Origin: Mesorhizobium sp. AR02
Lineage (GTDB): Bacteria > Pseudomonadota > Alphaproteobacteria > Rhizobiales > Rhizobiaceae
Direction: 5' to 3'
NCBI RefSeq assembly: GCF_024746835.1
Contig: NZ_CP080531.1
Coordinates: 1,488,001-1,552,000 of the forward strand
DNA length: 64,000 nt
The notes below the pieces were generated by a model. That model was not told the origin of the DNA. It saw nothing but the letters and a program-made list of their open reading frames with translations, and made no database searches. Of this stretch, positions 8,952 to 17,971 are shown one piece after another. Both the position numbers and the translations under genes were made by a program. Numbering within the stretch: the first letter of the stretch is position 1; the number at the start of each line of letters is the position of its first letter.

Positions 8952-9215
8952 ATGTCAGACCATATCTTGCCCGGCCAAAAGAAACCGAAGCTGATCGTGG
9001 TCGTTGCGTTCGACCGCGGTGACGACGGGGAGTTGTTCACGGCATACGGGCCGACTGACCAGCAGAGCGAAGAGCGCGCCACCCGCACCGCCAAGGGACT
9101 TTCAGGACAACATGTCGGCGTCCTGGCCTGGAGCCGGGACGCCGATCCCCTCCTAGGCGATTACGGACCGCCAACGGTGCTGTTTGTCAGCGGCGAAGTG
9201 CCGGATATGGAGTAG
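8952..9215 (+). CDS. Hypothetical protein, third gene of SRAP operon
   Basis: 87 residues starting at ATG 8952, preceded by GGAG at 8943-8946; longer upstream frames run antisense or out of register with SRAP. It reads KLIVVVAFDRGDDGELF and SGQHVGVLAWSRDADP, a small alpha/beta-like composition. Only eight bases separate it from the preceding stop, so it is likely in the same transcript. I do not recognise the family. Confidence 0.7.
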   Translation: MSDHILPGQKKPKLIVVVAFDRGDDGELFTAYGPTDQQSEERATRTAKGLSGQHVGVLAWSRDADPLLGDYGPPTVLFVSGEVPDME

Positions 9216-9465
9216 CTACTTCCGCGTCGGCGATCGACTTGTGAGTGAGATCGTCAACAGAGAACAAAATCCGCCTTCGCCGTCTCTGGGTCGTTTTTGG
9301 CCAGCCTTCGGTCGAGTCCGCGGGGCTCATCACCTGATAGGCTGACGCGTATCCCTTTGCGAGGCGCTCGCCAGGCCGAAGCTGCAGCACCCGCCAACAG
9401 ACGGCTTGCGCGGTCAGATCGCACAAATTACACAGGCGCAATAGCGATCAGGACGAAATGGAAAC

Positions 9466-9921
9466 ATGTCAGAAGAAACAGCTGAAAACGCCATCGAGCT
9501 TATCGAACTCACCGCTGATATCGTTTCGGCCTTCGTCAGCAACAACTCAGTGCCAGTCTCAAACTTGGCGGATCTGATATCATCGGTGCACGCGTCCCTC
9601 TCCTCGATAGGTCGCGACACGCCTCCTCAAGCCGAGCCGCTCACGCCAGCAGTGAACCCGAAGAAGTCGATATTCCCGGATTACATTGTGAGCCTGGAAG
9701 ATGGCCGCAAATTCAAGTCGATGAAGCGCCATCTCGGCTTGCTGGGCATGACCCCTGATCATTATCGCGCCAAATGGAATCTGCCTGGCGACTATCCAAT
9801 GGTGGCACCGAACTATGCCGCAGCTCGGTCGGCGCTGGCCAAGGCCAGTGGGCTCGGCCGCAAGCCTGCCCCGGTCGCGCCGGCCAAGAAGGCACCTGCG
9901 AAGCGCAAAGCAAAAGCCTAA
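9466..9921 (+). CDS. Ros/MucR-family regulator, zinc ligands degenerate (copy 1)
   Basis: 151-residue transcription regulator of the Ros/MucR family, which silences AT-rich surface and symbiosis genes. The N-terminal oligomerisation segment (ELTADIVSAFVSNNSVPVSNL) and the DNA-binding core (SLEDGRKFKSMKRHL, then MTPDHYRAKW and YPMVAPNYAAARS) are intact. In MucR the core starts with Cys (CLEDG); here it is Ser, and the second His pair is GLLG, so the zinc site is missing. Zinc-less relatives (Ml proteins) are reported from Mesorhizobium loti and still fold and bind DNA. The tail is Lys/Ala/Pro-rich. A near-copy lies at 45323. Confidence 0.93.
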   Translation: MSEETAENAIELIELTADIVSAFVSNNSVPVSNLADLISSVHASLSSIGRDTPPQAEPLTPAVNPKKSIFPDYIVSLEDGRKFKSMKRHLGLLGMTPDHYRAKWNLPGDYPMVAPNYAAARSALAKASGLGRKPAPVAPAKKAPAKRKAKA

Positions 9922-10077
9922 TCCGCCAACGCGTATGGCACCGTCTGATCTAAGCAAGCGCGCCGGACAATCGATCTCCTGTCCCATATCGGGGCGCATG
10001 GTTTGGGCAATTGCTTCGAGCCCTCTGTTGTGGCGTAAGAGCGCTACTTCCTATTTGCGAGGCAACAGGAGTAGGCA

Positions 10078-10302
10078 ATGCGGATACTGGTAGGACCTGC
10101 GAAACGAGAAGGCGCTTCTCGGACGATTTTCCATCGACTGTTGGGCGATAGCGATTTCAGATCCGAAACGGATGGGGCGGTCGTCCTTTCGATAGATGCT
10201 GCCGGTATCTATGCAAAAGGTTCGCCATACCGATACCAGATTGAGTTCCCGCTTGATGAACTCGAGGCACTTGGGAGCCGGCCGGAGGCCGCAGGACTAT
10301 GA
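10078..10302 (+). CDS. Small hypothetical protein
   Basis: 74 residues, starting after a good ribosome site (CAGGAG at 10066-10071). It reads as a soluble small protein (MRILVGPAKREG, AVVLSIDAAGIYAKGSP, YQIEFPLDELEAL). I do not recognise it. It stands alone between the MucR-like gene and the convergent secreted-protein gene. Confidence 0.6.
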   Translation: MRILVGPAKREGASRTIFHRLLGDSDFRSETDGAVVLSIDAAGIYAKGSPYRYQIEFPLDELEALGSRPEAAGL

Positions 10303-10466
10303 GAGCGTAACGCGTAGTACATGACCGCCTCGGCCACCCGACGCAACATCACGGCTCAGTTTTAGGCAAGGCGCGGCAGCATTTGAAAAGCAACCGTCCG
10401 GCCGGCGCCATTCAGGCAACCTCCCAGCGAGGGCGCCGGCCATCTTTCAGTGCCTTTAATAACTAT

Positions 10467-10820
10467 TCACGGCTCGTTGATCAGCCGCTTGATCTTTTTA
10501 CCTTGATATCCGTAGTCGTCGATCAGCTTCTGGCAGGCCGGCGAAAGCGGTTCCGGCTTGGGGCCTCCGGGAGGCGGTGTGCCAGCGAAGGCCATGGCCA
10601 TGTCGCCGTTAGATTTCAGCGCGCCGTTGATGTTGCCCTGATTGTCCAGTTCCGTCTGCAGCATCTGCAGCCTCGGAAGATTGACGGATAGCGTCGGGCA
10701 GTCCTTCAGCCCTTCCATCGCCTCCGAAATCTGCTTCCTTACTTTATCGGCTTTGGTTGCGGCCCTGCATGGCGTCACCGTCATGCAGGCTATCAAGGTG
10801 GCAGCAAGTGCAGCTTTCAT
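10467..10820 (-). CDS. Small periplasmic protein
   Basis: 117 residues with a clear signal peptide (MKAALAATLIACMTVTPCRA) and a mature helical domain holding two cysteines (KDCPTLSV and SPACQKL) that may form a disulfide. A GGGGGA ribosome site precedes the ATG. The function is unknown. Confidence 0.75.
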   Translation of the reverse strand: MKAALAATLIACMTVTPCRAATKADKVRKQISEAMEGLKDCPTLSVNLPRLQMLQTELDNQGNINGALKSNGDMAMAFAGTPPPGGPKPEPLSPACQKLIDDYGYQGKKIKRLINEP

Positions 10821-11057
10821 CGCATTTCCCCCTGTCCCAGAAACGATAGTGTCGTAATCTGCCGGGTCGCGTCAACGGGCGCCAAGCTCACCCGGGGATC
10901 ACTTGCCACCTCGTGGACCACCCGTCGTTAGAAGGCCGTACTGGTCCCTTGGTGTTCCGCCTATGAACGCGACTTCCTCCCGATCACTTCGCGCACAGCC
11001 TAGAACAGCACCTCATGCAGAACACGCGTTGACCGGTATTGGTCGCGGTGCGGCGAT
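10821..11057. other. Intergenic, nothing recognised
   Basis: Between the secreted-protein gene and the IS91 transposase I see no open frame with a ribosome site and no clear repeat. The left end of the IS91-type element probably lies here but has no inverted repeat to mark it. Confidence 0.4.
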
Positions 11058-11136
11058 ATGAATGGCTTGATGATTCTTAGATGCAGCGTTTGCGCTGCCG
11101 CCAAAAAGCGCTCGATTTCAGCCTGCGACATCTGGC

Positions 11137-12294
11137 TTGAGGGTTTTGACGTACCGGGCCGTCCATGCAGGTCATCTGAGCCTGCAGCAACTCAAGGTCA
11201 TGTCGGCGATCGAGCACTGTCGCACCGCGGCCCTCGGCGGGCATGTCGAAGCCTGCGAGGACTGCGGCCAGTGGCGCATCGCCTACAACTCCTGCCGCAA
11301 CCGGCATTGTCCGAAGTGCCAGGGCGCGGCCGCGCGGACATGGCTCGCCGAGCGAGAGGCCGACCTGCTGCCGGTCGGCTACTTCCATGTCGTGTTCACG
11401 CTGCCCGCCGAGGTTGCCGACATCGCCTTCCACAACAAGGCGGCGGTCTACGACCTGCTGTTCCGTGCGGCATCGGAGACGATGCTGACGATCGCGGCGG
11501 ATCCGAAGCATCTCGGCGCGCGCATCGGCATCACCGCCGTCCTCCACACATGGGGCTCCGCGATGACCCACCATCCGCACGTCCACATGATCGTGCCGGG
11601 CGGCGGCATCGCGCCGGACGGAAGCCGGTGGATATCGTCGCGTCCGGGCTTCCTGCTGCCGGTGCGCGTGCTCGGTAAGCTGTTCCGCCGCCTGTTCCTC
11701 TCCCGGTTGGTCGCGCTGCACGACGCTGGCCGGCTCGCCTTCTTCGGCGCAATTGCTCATCTCGCGCAACGGCGGGCATTCCTGCGCCACCTGTCGCCGG
11801 TCCGGAAGAAGCGCTGGGTGGTCTACGCCAAGGCGCCCTTTGCCGGCCCGGAAGCGGTGCTCGCCTACCTGTCGCGCTACACGCACCGGGTCGCGATTTC
11901 GAACAGCCGGCTGATCGCCTTCGACAAGAGCGGCGTCACCTTCCGCTATAAGGACTATCGTCGCAACGGCGCCGACCGGCAGCAGCTCATGACGCTCGCC
12001 ACCGACGAGTTCATCCGCCGCTTCCTGCTCCACGTGTTGCCAAAGGGATTCCACCGCATCCGGCATTGCGGCCTGCTTGCCGGCTCTGCTCGCAAGGCCA
12101 GCCTCGCGCTTGCTCGTGAACTCCTGAACGTCGCCGCAACGTCCGACGATGACACCAGAGACGAACCGGACAACTTCCGCCCGCCATGCCCCTGCTGTGG
12201 CGGCCGCATGATCGTGATCGAGGTGTTCGAACGATGGAGGCAGCCGCGCGGACCGCCACACGGCTCCCGGTCGACCGGGAGGAGCACGCCATGA
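11137..12294 (+). CDS. IS91-family (Y1) transposase, 5' end probably frameshifted
   Basis: Rolling-circle transposase of the IS91 type, 385 visible residues. The N-terminal zinc region (CEDCGQWRIAYNSCRNRHCPKC) and the HUH motif (AMTHHPHVHMIVPGGGI) are intact, as is the catalytic Tyr segment AYLSRYTHRVAISN; the tail has CPCCGGRM. The frame has no ATG at its 5' end, only TTG at 11137. The usual beginning of these proteins appears instead in the next frame (11058-11150: ISACDIWLEGF, comparable to LEVADIF). A one-base shift near 11150 is the simplest explanation, so the element may be inactive. IS91 elements lack terminal repeats, so the ends are not called. Confidence 0.88.
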   Translation: MRVLTYRAVHAGHLSLQQLKVMSAIEHCRTAALGGHVEACEDCGQWRIAYNSCRNRHCPKCQGAAARTWLAEREADLLPVGYFHVVFTLPAEVADIAFHNKAAVYDLLFRAASETMLTIAADPKHLGARIGITAVLHTWGSAMTHHPHVHMIVPGGGIAPDGSRWISSRPGFLLPVRVLGKLFRRLFLSRLVALHDAGRLAFFGAIAHLAQRRAFLRHLSPVRKKRWVVYAKAPFAGPEAVLAYLSRYTHRVAISNSRLIAFDKSGVTFRYKDYRRNGADRQQLMTLATDEFIRRFLLHVLPKGFHRIRHCGLLAGSARKASLALARELLNVAATSDDDTRDEPDNFRPPCPCCGGRMIVIEVFERWRQPRGPPHGSRSTGRSTP

Positions 12295-12710
12295 CCCGGC
12301 ATGGAATGGTTCAGCCTTCAGCTGCAGGCACTCAGCCTCCGGCAACGGATCGACGCACGTCTAGGGTGATGATCGACTCCGACAGAGCCGCGCCCAGCCG
12401 CCCACCGTCCCGACAACACCGCGCGGAGGCGCAACGAAGCGGTCTGTCCGCATTCACCCCAGAGCTCCCCGACGGCGGTCGCGCCATTGCCGACATCTGC
12501 CGAAATCCGAAATCCCCATAGCCATCGCCTGTGGCCCGCGGGTTCCTTCCTCGGGGACTTTCGTACGCCTGCCGGCGCCCGAAACTCTTCACGCAAACGG
12601 ACGGTCCGGTTTCGGAATATCCGAACAAGAAAGCGGACGATGCACCCAGCACATCGCAGGCCGCATCGCGCTCAAGCAGAGCTTGTCCGATAACAGGTCC
12701 GCGTTTCTAA
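12295..12710. other. Intergenic with IS91 right end, no gene
   Basis: No supported gene. It should contain the right (oriIS) end of the IS91-type element. A short palindrome TTTCGGAATATCCGAA lies near 12609-12624; its role is unknown. Confidence 0.4.
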
Positions 12711-14180
12711 CTATCTCTCCTTGAATGCCTCCGATGTCACCTCCACAATCGGCGAGAACACATATCCCAGAATGCGCCTGCTATCGGTCTTGATTTCCAC
12801 CGTGGCGGCCATGCCTGGCGTGAGGGGCACGTCGTGGCCGTCCGCGCTCATGACCGTCTTGTCCGGCGTGAGTGTGACCGGAAAAACCAGGTTCTGTGTG
12901 CGCTCGGCGCCGGCGAAGGTTGCATTGGAAATCTGGGCCGCGGGATTGCCTTCGAGTTGCGTTGCATCGGGCTCGGGAATGGCATCGGTGGCGACACTGG
13001 TCACCCTGGCGGTGATGGTGCCGTAGCGCGTGAAGGGGAAGGACTGGATCTTCACCACGGCCTCCTGCCCCGCCTTGACGAAGCCGATATCGGTGTTGAG
13101 GACATAGACCCGCAGTTCGAGCTTGGAGTCATCGGGCACGATGCGCATGACTTCCTGGCCCACGGTGACGACCTGGCCGACATTAGTGATCACCGATTCC
13201 TCCACAGTGCCCGAGATCGGGCTCACGATGGTCTTGCGTTCACGCTCGGCCGTGGCCCTGGCCAGTTTTTGGGTGAGGTCGTCGATCTGCCTTTCCGCAT
13301 CGCCGAGTTTCTGCGTGTTGTCGCTGATGAATGCCTCGAGCGTCTTGTCGATCTCGCGCGCCTGCACCACGGCTTCGCCTTCGGCGTTGGCCAGTTGGCC
13401 TTGCTGGATGGCCAGTTGCGTGATTTGGTACTTCAGCGTCTCCGTGGCGTCGATCACGCTGGACTTTGTGTCCGCATCCTTGGCCTGGGCAGCGGAGCGC
13501 ATGGTGACGCGAGCCTGGAGTGTGGAAATCAGGGATTTCTGGGTCTCGATTGTTTGGGCGAATTGATCCTGGTCGGTTAACTTTTCCTGACGCTGAGCCT
13601 TAAGCGAATTCAGGTTTGAAGCGAGCTGGCCGAGATCGCCGTTGAGGATGTTCTGCTCGCGGCTGCGCAAGAGATCGGGAACCTCATCGCCCCATGGGAT
13701 GATCGGCTTGGACGGGAGTTTCTGTTCGCGCGCCGCATCGATGGCGGCACGCCGGCGTATCGCTTCGGCTTGATAGGAGGCAAGATCGCGCTTTAGCCCG
13801 GCTTCGTCGGCGATCTCCTCGGTTGCGTCGAGTTCGAGCAGCACATCGCCTTGGCTGACATGCGTGCCTTCCGCTGGCGGCAGCGCTTTGACCCGACCGG
13901 TTTCCAGTGGCTGAATGATCTTCACCTTGCCGGTTGGCTCGAACTTGCCCTGGGCCGAGGCGATGATGTCGATGCGGCCCAAATACGCCCAGGCGAGAGT
14001 CGTGGCGACAAAGGCGCAGATGATCAGGACCAGCGCCATGCGCACCGGCGATGGCGGTGTTTCCAGGATCTCAAGCGCCGGCGCGAGGAACTCCTGGTCC
14101 GAGCGCCTGGGCTTGGGCCTTCTGGAAGGCAGCGATGGTATCGGCTGGCCGGCTGAGGGCGGCGGCGGGCTGGCGTTCAT
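12711..14180 (-). CDS. HlyD-family type I secretion membrane-fusion protein
   Basis: About 489 residues. It bridges the ABC exporter and an outer-membrane channel. There is a short cytoplasmic tail rich in Pro, one transmembrane segment (MALVLIICAFVATTLAWAY), a first lipoyl half-motif (GRVKALPPAEGTHVSQGDVLLELD), a long coiled coil (residues about 130-330), a second lipoyl half (TIVSPISGTVEE) and the beta-barrel AAVVKIQSFPFTRYGTI-like segment typical of the family. The start ATG 14180 lies one base after the exporter stop; ATG 14189 would overlap it. Translational coupling with the exporter is evident. No TolC-like gene is in the window. Confidence 0.95.
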   Translation of the reverse strand: MNASPPPPSAGQPIPSLPSRRPKPRRSDQEFLAPALEILETPPSPVRMALVLIICAFVATTLAWAYLGRIDIIASAQGKFEPTGKVKIIQPLETGRVKALPPAEGTHVSQGDVLLELDATEEIADEAGLKRDLASYQAEAIRRRAAIDAAREQKLPSKPIIPWGDEVPDLLRSREQNILNGDLGQLASNLNSLKAQRQEKLTDQDQFAQTIETQKSLISTLQARVTMRSAAQAKDADTKSSVIDATETLKYQITQLAIQQGQLANAEGEAVVQAREIDKTLEAFISDNTQKLGDAERQIDDLTQKLARATAERERKTIVSPISGTVEESVITNVGQVVTVGQEVMRIVPDDSKLELRVYVLNTDIGFVKAGQEAVVKIQSFPFTRYGTITARVTSVATDAIPEPDATQLEGNPAAQISNATFAGAERTQNLVFPVTLTPDKTVMSADGHDVPLTPGMAATVEIKTDSRRILGYVFSPIVEVTSEAFKER

Positions 14181-14181
14181 C

Positions 14182-16344
14182 TCAGGCATCCACCTGATCG
14201 TTTTGCAATGCCCATAGCCGGGCATAGACGCCGTTTGGTTGGGCAATCAGTTCCGCATGGCTGCCGATCTCGACGATACGGCCGTCGGCCATGCCGACGA
14301 TGCGGTGGCAAGGCCGCACGGCGGCGAGGCGGTGGGCGATGATGATGACGGTCCGCCCCTGCACGATATGGCGCATATTGGTCTGGATGACCCGTTCGCT
14401 CTCGTAATCGAGCGCCGAGGTGGCTTCGTCGAAGATCAGGATCGGCGGATTTGTGGCCAGCGCCCGGGCAATGGCGATGCGCTGGCGCTGGCCGCCCGAA
14501 AGATTGGCACCGCGCTCTTCGATCATGGTGTCGTAGCCCGCCGGCAGCCTGGCGATGAACTCGTCGGCGCCGGCTAACCTGGCGATGGCGATGACGTTGG
14601 CCCGGGGCAACGCCGGATTGGCGAACGCGATGTTGTCGTGGATGGTGCGGTTGAACAGCAAATTCTCCTGCAGCACCACGCCGATATGGCTACGCAGCCA
14701 GGCCGGGTCGACCTGGGACAGGTCGGCGCCATCCAGCAGCACCTGCCCCTCTTCGGCCGAGTACAGGCGCTGGATCAGCTTGGTCAGTGTCGACTTGCCC
14801 GAGCCGGAGGCGCCGACAATGCCGATGACCTCACCGGGTTGGATCGACAGCGACACCGACTTGAGCACCTCGGGAGAGCCCGGCCGATAGCGGAAAGTTA
14901 CATTGCGCAAGTCAATCGCGCCCCTGGGTGGCGGCAGCACCAGGCTGGTCTGCGGTGCCCGCTCCATGGGCGTGTTGAGGATATCGCCAAGCCGGTCGAC
15001 GGAGATCTGCACCTGCTGGAAATCCTGCCAGAGCTGCGAGAGCCGCAGCACCGGTTGGACCGTCTGGTTGGCGATCATGTTGAAAGCAACCAGCGCGCCG
15101 ACGGAGAGTTCACCGTCGATCACCGCCTTTGCCCCGAACAGCAGCAGCAGAGCTGTCGAGAGCTTGGAGACATATTGGATGGCGTTCTGGCCGCCGGCAC
15201 TCAGCATGGTTGCGTCGAAGGAGGTGCGGACATAGGCGGCTAGGCGCTCAGCCCATTGCGCCTGCATCACCGGCTCGACGGCACCAGCCTTGACCGTCTG
15301 GATGCCGACGATGGCCTCGACCAGGAATTGCTGGCTGACGGCCCCGCGGTTGAACTTCTCCTTGATCATCGCACGCAAGGAGGGCCGCACCAGGACGGCG
15401 ATCAGGATGTAGAGGGGAATGGAGGCGACCACGATCAGGGTCAGCTTCCAGGAATAGGCGTAGAGCACCGCGATGAAGACGAGGGTGAAGGCGAGGTCGA
15501 TGGCCGAGAACAGCCCTTGTCCTGTCAGAAAGCTGCGGATGGTCTCAAGCTCGCGCACCCGTGCCACTGTCTGGCCGGCCGACCGCGTTTCGAAATAGCC
15601 GAGCGGCAGCCGCAACAGATGCTGGAAAAGTTTCTGGCCGAGTTCGACATCGATGCGGTTGGTGGTGTGCGAGAGCGCGTAGCTGCGCAGATATTGCAGC
15701 ACGATATCGAACAGGCCGATGATGGCAATGCCGGCGACCAGTACGAACAAGGTGGAGTAGCCCTTATGGGTCAGAACCTTGTCGACCACGACCTGGAAGA
15801 ACAAAGGCGTGACCAAGGCGAAGATCTGCACGAAAAGCGAGGCCAGCAGCACATGGGCGAGCGGTTTCCTGTAGCGCCAGATCGAGGGCAGGAACCAGCC
15901 AAGACCGAAGCTGCGCGGATCCGAGCCTTGCCCGCGCAGACGCCGGCCGATCAGCACGATCTGGCCGCCGATCTCCTGCAGCAACGCCTCGAGTGTGAGT
16001 TCCCGGTCGATGCGCGTAATGGGATCGACCAGGCGGTACCTGCCGCTGGGGTTCTTGCCGCCGAAGACCTGGAAGGAGCCGTCGGCAATGCGCACGATCG
16101 CCGGCACCGGAAGCGTCTCGATACGTTTGGGCGTGAGCCTGGCGACCACACGCGCCTTGAGGCCGACAATGGCGGCAGCGCGGATGAGGTCGCGCTCGTT
16201 TGCTAAGCGCCCGGTCAGCGCGAGTTGGTTGGCGAGATGCCTCGGATCGGCGGCGATCCGATAGAAGGCCGCGATGCCGCACAGCGCCCTCAAGCCGGAA
16301 TCGAGCTGCTCCTGCGGCGCGGCTGTCATCTCGGGGCTATTCAT
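14182..16344 (-). CDS. Type I secretion ABC exporter with degenerate C39-like domain
   Basis: 720 residues, HlyB-type. Residues 10-135 form a C39-like domain. It has a Cys22 (ALCGIAA), but the catalytic His position reads DGSFQVF, so it is probably a substrate-docking domain rather than a protease. Six transmembrane segments follow (about 155-430). The nucleotide-binding domain has Walker A GASGSGKS (511-518), signature LSGGQ (615-619), Walker B ILIFDEATSALD (635-646) and the H-loop IIIAHR. It exports an unfolded substrate in one step; the neighbouring 2287-residue protein is the obvious candidate. The stop lies one base before the adaptor start. Confidence 0.96.
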   Translation of the reverse strand: MNSPEMTAAPQEQLDSGLRALCGIAAFYRIAADPRHLANQLALTGRLANERDLIRAAAIVGLKARVVARLTPKRIETLPVPAIVRIADGSFQVFGGKNPSGRYRLVDPITRIDRELTLEALLQEIGGQIVLIGRRLRGQGSDPRSFGLGWFLPSIWRYRKPLAHVLLASLFVQIFALVTPLFFQVVVDKVLTHKGYSTLFVLVAGIAIIGLFDIVLQYLRSYALSHTTNRIDVELGQKLFQHLLRLPLGYFETRSAGQTVARVRELETIRSFLTGQGLFSAIDLAFTLVFIAVLYAYSWKLTLIVVASIPLYILIAVLVRPSLRAMIKEKFNRGAVSQQFLVEAIVGIQTVKAGAVEPVMQAQWAERLAAYVRTSFDATMLSAGGQNAIQYVSKLSTALLLLFGAKAVIDGELSVGALVAFNMIANQTVQPVLRLSQLWQDFQQVQISVDRLGDILNTPMERAPQTSLVLPPPRGAIDLRNVTFRYRPGSPEVLKSVSLSIQPGEVIGIVGASGSGKSTLTKLIQRLYSAEEGQVLLDGADLSQVDPAWLRSHIGVVLQENLLFNRTIHDNIAFANPALPRANVIAIARLAGADEFIARLPAGYDTMIEERGANLSGGQRQRIAIARALATNPPILIFDEATSALDYESERVIQTNMRHIVQGRTVIIIAHRLAAVRPCHRIVGMADGRIVEIGSHAELIAQPNGVYARLWALQNDQVDA

Positions 16345-16356
16345 GACAGCGCAAGC

Positions 16357-17460
16357 TCACTGTGATGCAGGCCCAACCCAGCGGTCGTTTTCCATCACGA
16401 TGCTGCAGTCTGTGTTTTTCGCTTTCTCGCACAGGGAAATCGCGGCGACGCGGTTAGCTGCAAGACCGAATGTGCCGTCATATTGATAAAAGGCACGTTT
16501 CACGCTCGGTGAGAAAGACATTGCTTTCGGCGTTGGTGCGATTAGGTACTGCTGGGCAAACCGCAGTCCGCCACCTCCAAGACCAAGTTGCCTTTGTATT
16601 TTAGATGCGTCGTCGTAACTCCACGTCGGTAGATGATTGTACTGGAGGAAGTAATCCAATTTCTCAAGCCACTGCATTCCCCCTGCTAGAAACAGGGCAT
16701 GGCCTTCCTTCTGAAAAGGGTCAAGTTCCTTTGATGTTAAATTTGCTCCGCCTTCCGTGAATGAAGTTTGCAAACGGTCAACCACCTCCGGCCCAAAATA
16801 GCTGTCGTTCTTCGCGTAGAGCCAGAGATTCGGAACGTGGCTGGTGGCGCCAAATGTTCTGTACGCCTCGACCAGCTTGTCCGCCCAACCCGCGCAATTG
16901 AGATGCAAGCCACCGGAAACACTGATCACGCCGACCAGGCCGGCTGGATTGCGCGCACCAAGCGCTATGGCGGTAGCCCCGCCTACGGAATCGCCCATGG
17001 CAATGATGTGCGATGAATCGACGTCCGTTCGTCTCTTCATCACGTCGATCACCGCCTGGAGATCATCCGCCGCCACGTCGAGATCCCGTTTGACATGCGG
17101 TTTTTTGCAGCCATCCGCCGGAAAAGGGCCATCCGACCGGCCATATCCCCTTCGGATCACCACAACCGCCAGCCAGCCTCTTAAGGCCAGATCGCGGGCT
17201 CGCGGCCTGAACTTTTCGACGTTCTCGGCCCGGTTCTCCCGGTTGGAGATAGCTGTCCCATGTGTGACTAGCGCAAGCGGCAGCGGCCCCTTTGCTCCCG
17301 ATTTCTTCACGACAAGACTGTCGAGACGATAGGGCTTCCCGTCGATCACGACATGAAGAAACGCGTGGCTCTCGTCGAAATCCGGGTCGGCGGCATGGGC
17401 GGCTTGGGAAACCAGCCACAAGCTGACAACAACTAAGGCGAGGACAAGCTTCCTCGACAT
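16357..17460 (-). CDS. Secreted alpha/beta hydrolase in T1SS operon
   Basis: 367 residues from ATG 17460 (an in-frame TTG at 17484 adds eight). The signal peptide is MSRKLVLALVVVSLWLVSQ with an AHA-A cleavage site. The fold is dienelactone-hydrolase-like: LPLALVTHGT (oxyanion region), RRGYGRSDG, the nucleophile elbow MGDSVGGATA, an acidic residue in YAKNDSYFGP and the catalytic His in FQKEGHALFLAGG. Ester or peptide hydrolysis in the periplasm is likely; the substrate is unknown. It sits between a small gene and the ABC exporter, an unusual position for a type I secretion operon, so it may modify or release the secreted product (inference). Confidence 0.85.
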   Translation of the reverse strand: MSRKLVLALVVVSLWLVSQAAHAADPDFDESHAFLHVVIDGKPYRLDSLVVKKSGAKGPLPLALVTHGTAISNRENRAENVEKFRPRARDLALRGWLAVVVIRRGYGRSDGPFPADGCKKPHVKRDLDVAADDLQAVIDVMKRRTDVDSSHIIAMGDSVGGATAIALGARNPAGLVGVISVSGGLHLNCAGWADKLVEAYRTFGATSHVPNLWLYAKNDSYFGPEVVDRLQTSFTEGGANLTSKELDPFQKEGHALFLAGGMQWLEKLDYFLQYNHLPTWSYDDASKIQRQLGLGGGGLRFAQQYLIAPTPKAMSFSPSVKRAFYQYDGTFGLAANRVAAISLCEKAKNTDCSIVMENDRWVGPASQ

Positions 17461-17480
17461 GAGCAAACCCGTTACTGCCC

Positions 17481-17834
17481 TCAACTCCAGCCACCCCTAG
17501 TCACCAGCGGGTAGCCGTTCGCGACCAGCATCGTGTTTTCAATATGATCTCCCTGCTGACCGACGGTTGCGGTGCCAGCCTGCGTCCAGCTAGCCAGTGT
17601 GTTGATCCAGCCATCGAAGAATTGCTGAACAGCGTCCGCAACCGCGGGGGCAGGCTGAAAGCCGGACGCTCCCGATGAGCTTGCCGAGCCAGGTTCCCAG
17701 GCCGGGCTGTAGACGAAGGGCGCGCTGGCCTCGGGATGAAAAACGTCGCCCATCTGGCCGTAGAAATCGGACCACAACCGTAAGGCGGCCTGTACAGATG
17801 GCTCACTTTGCTCTGCAGCGAAGGCATCGGTCAT
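17481..17834 (-). CDS. Small protein between giant substrate and hydrolase
   Basis: 117 residues, not recognised. It is acidic and aromatic-rich (ALRLWSDFYGQMGDVFHPE, QQFFDGWINTLASW) with no signal peptide. It lies 138 bases downstream of the giant gene and 20 bases upstream of the hydrolase start, in the same direction. It could be a chaperone or accessory factor for secretion, but nothing in the sequence proves this. Confidence 0.6.
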   Translation of the reverse strand: MTDAFAAEQSEPSVQAALRLWSDFYGQMGDVFHPEASAPFVYSPAWEPGSASSSGASGFQPAPAVADAVQQFFDGWINTLASWTQAGTATVGQQGDHIENTMLVANGYPLVTRGGWS

Positions 17835-17971
17835 CGCGGTACCGTCTGAGGGTCTGATTGGTGGTGGCTTGCAGGAGGGTCTTTTTGGGAGGTCTTATTC
17901 TCGAAATTCAAAGTAAACCGCAGACACCACCGGGCTGCATTGTCACCGCCCGGCTATGCTTCCGACCGCCA

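Noticed and set aside
11077..12345. 422-codon minus-strand frame over the IS91 transposase
   Set aside because: Antisense shadow in GC-rich DNA; the plus-strand frame has the HUH and zinc motifs.
15256..16206. 316-codon plus-strand frame
   Set aside because: Antisense to the ABC exporter; product rich in Asp/Gly/Arg with no family features.
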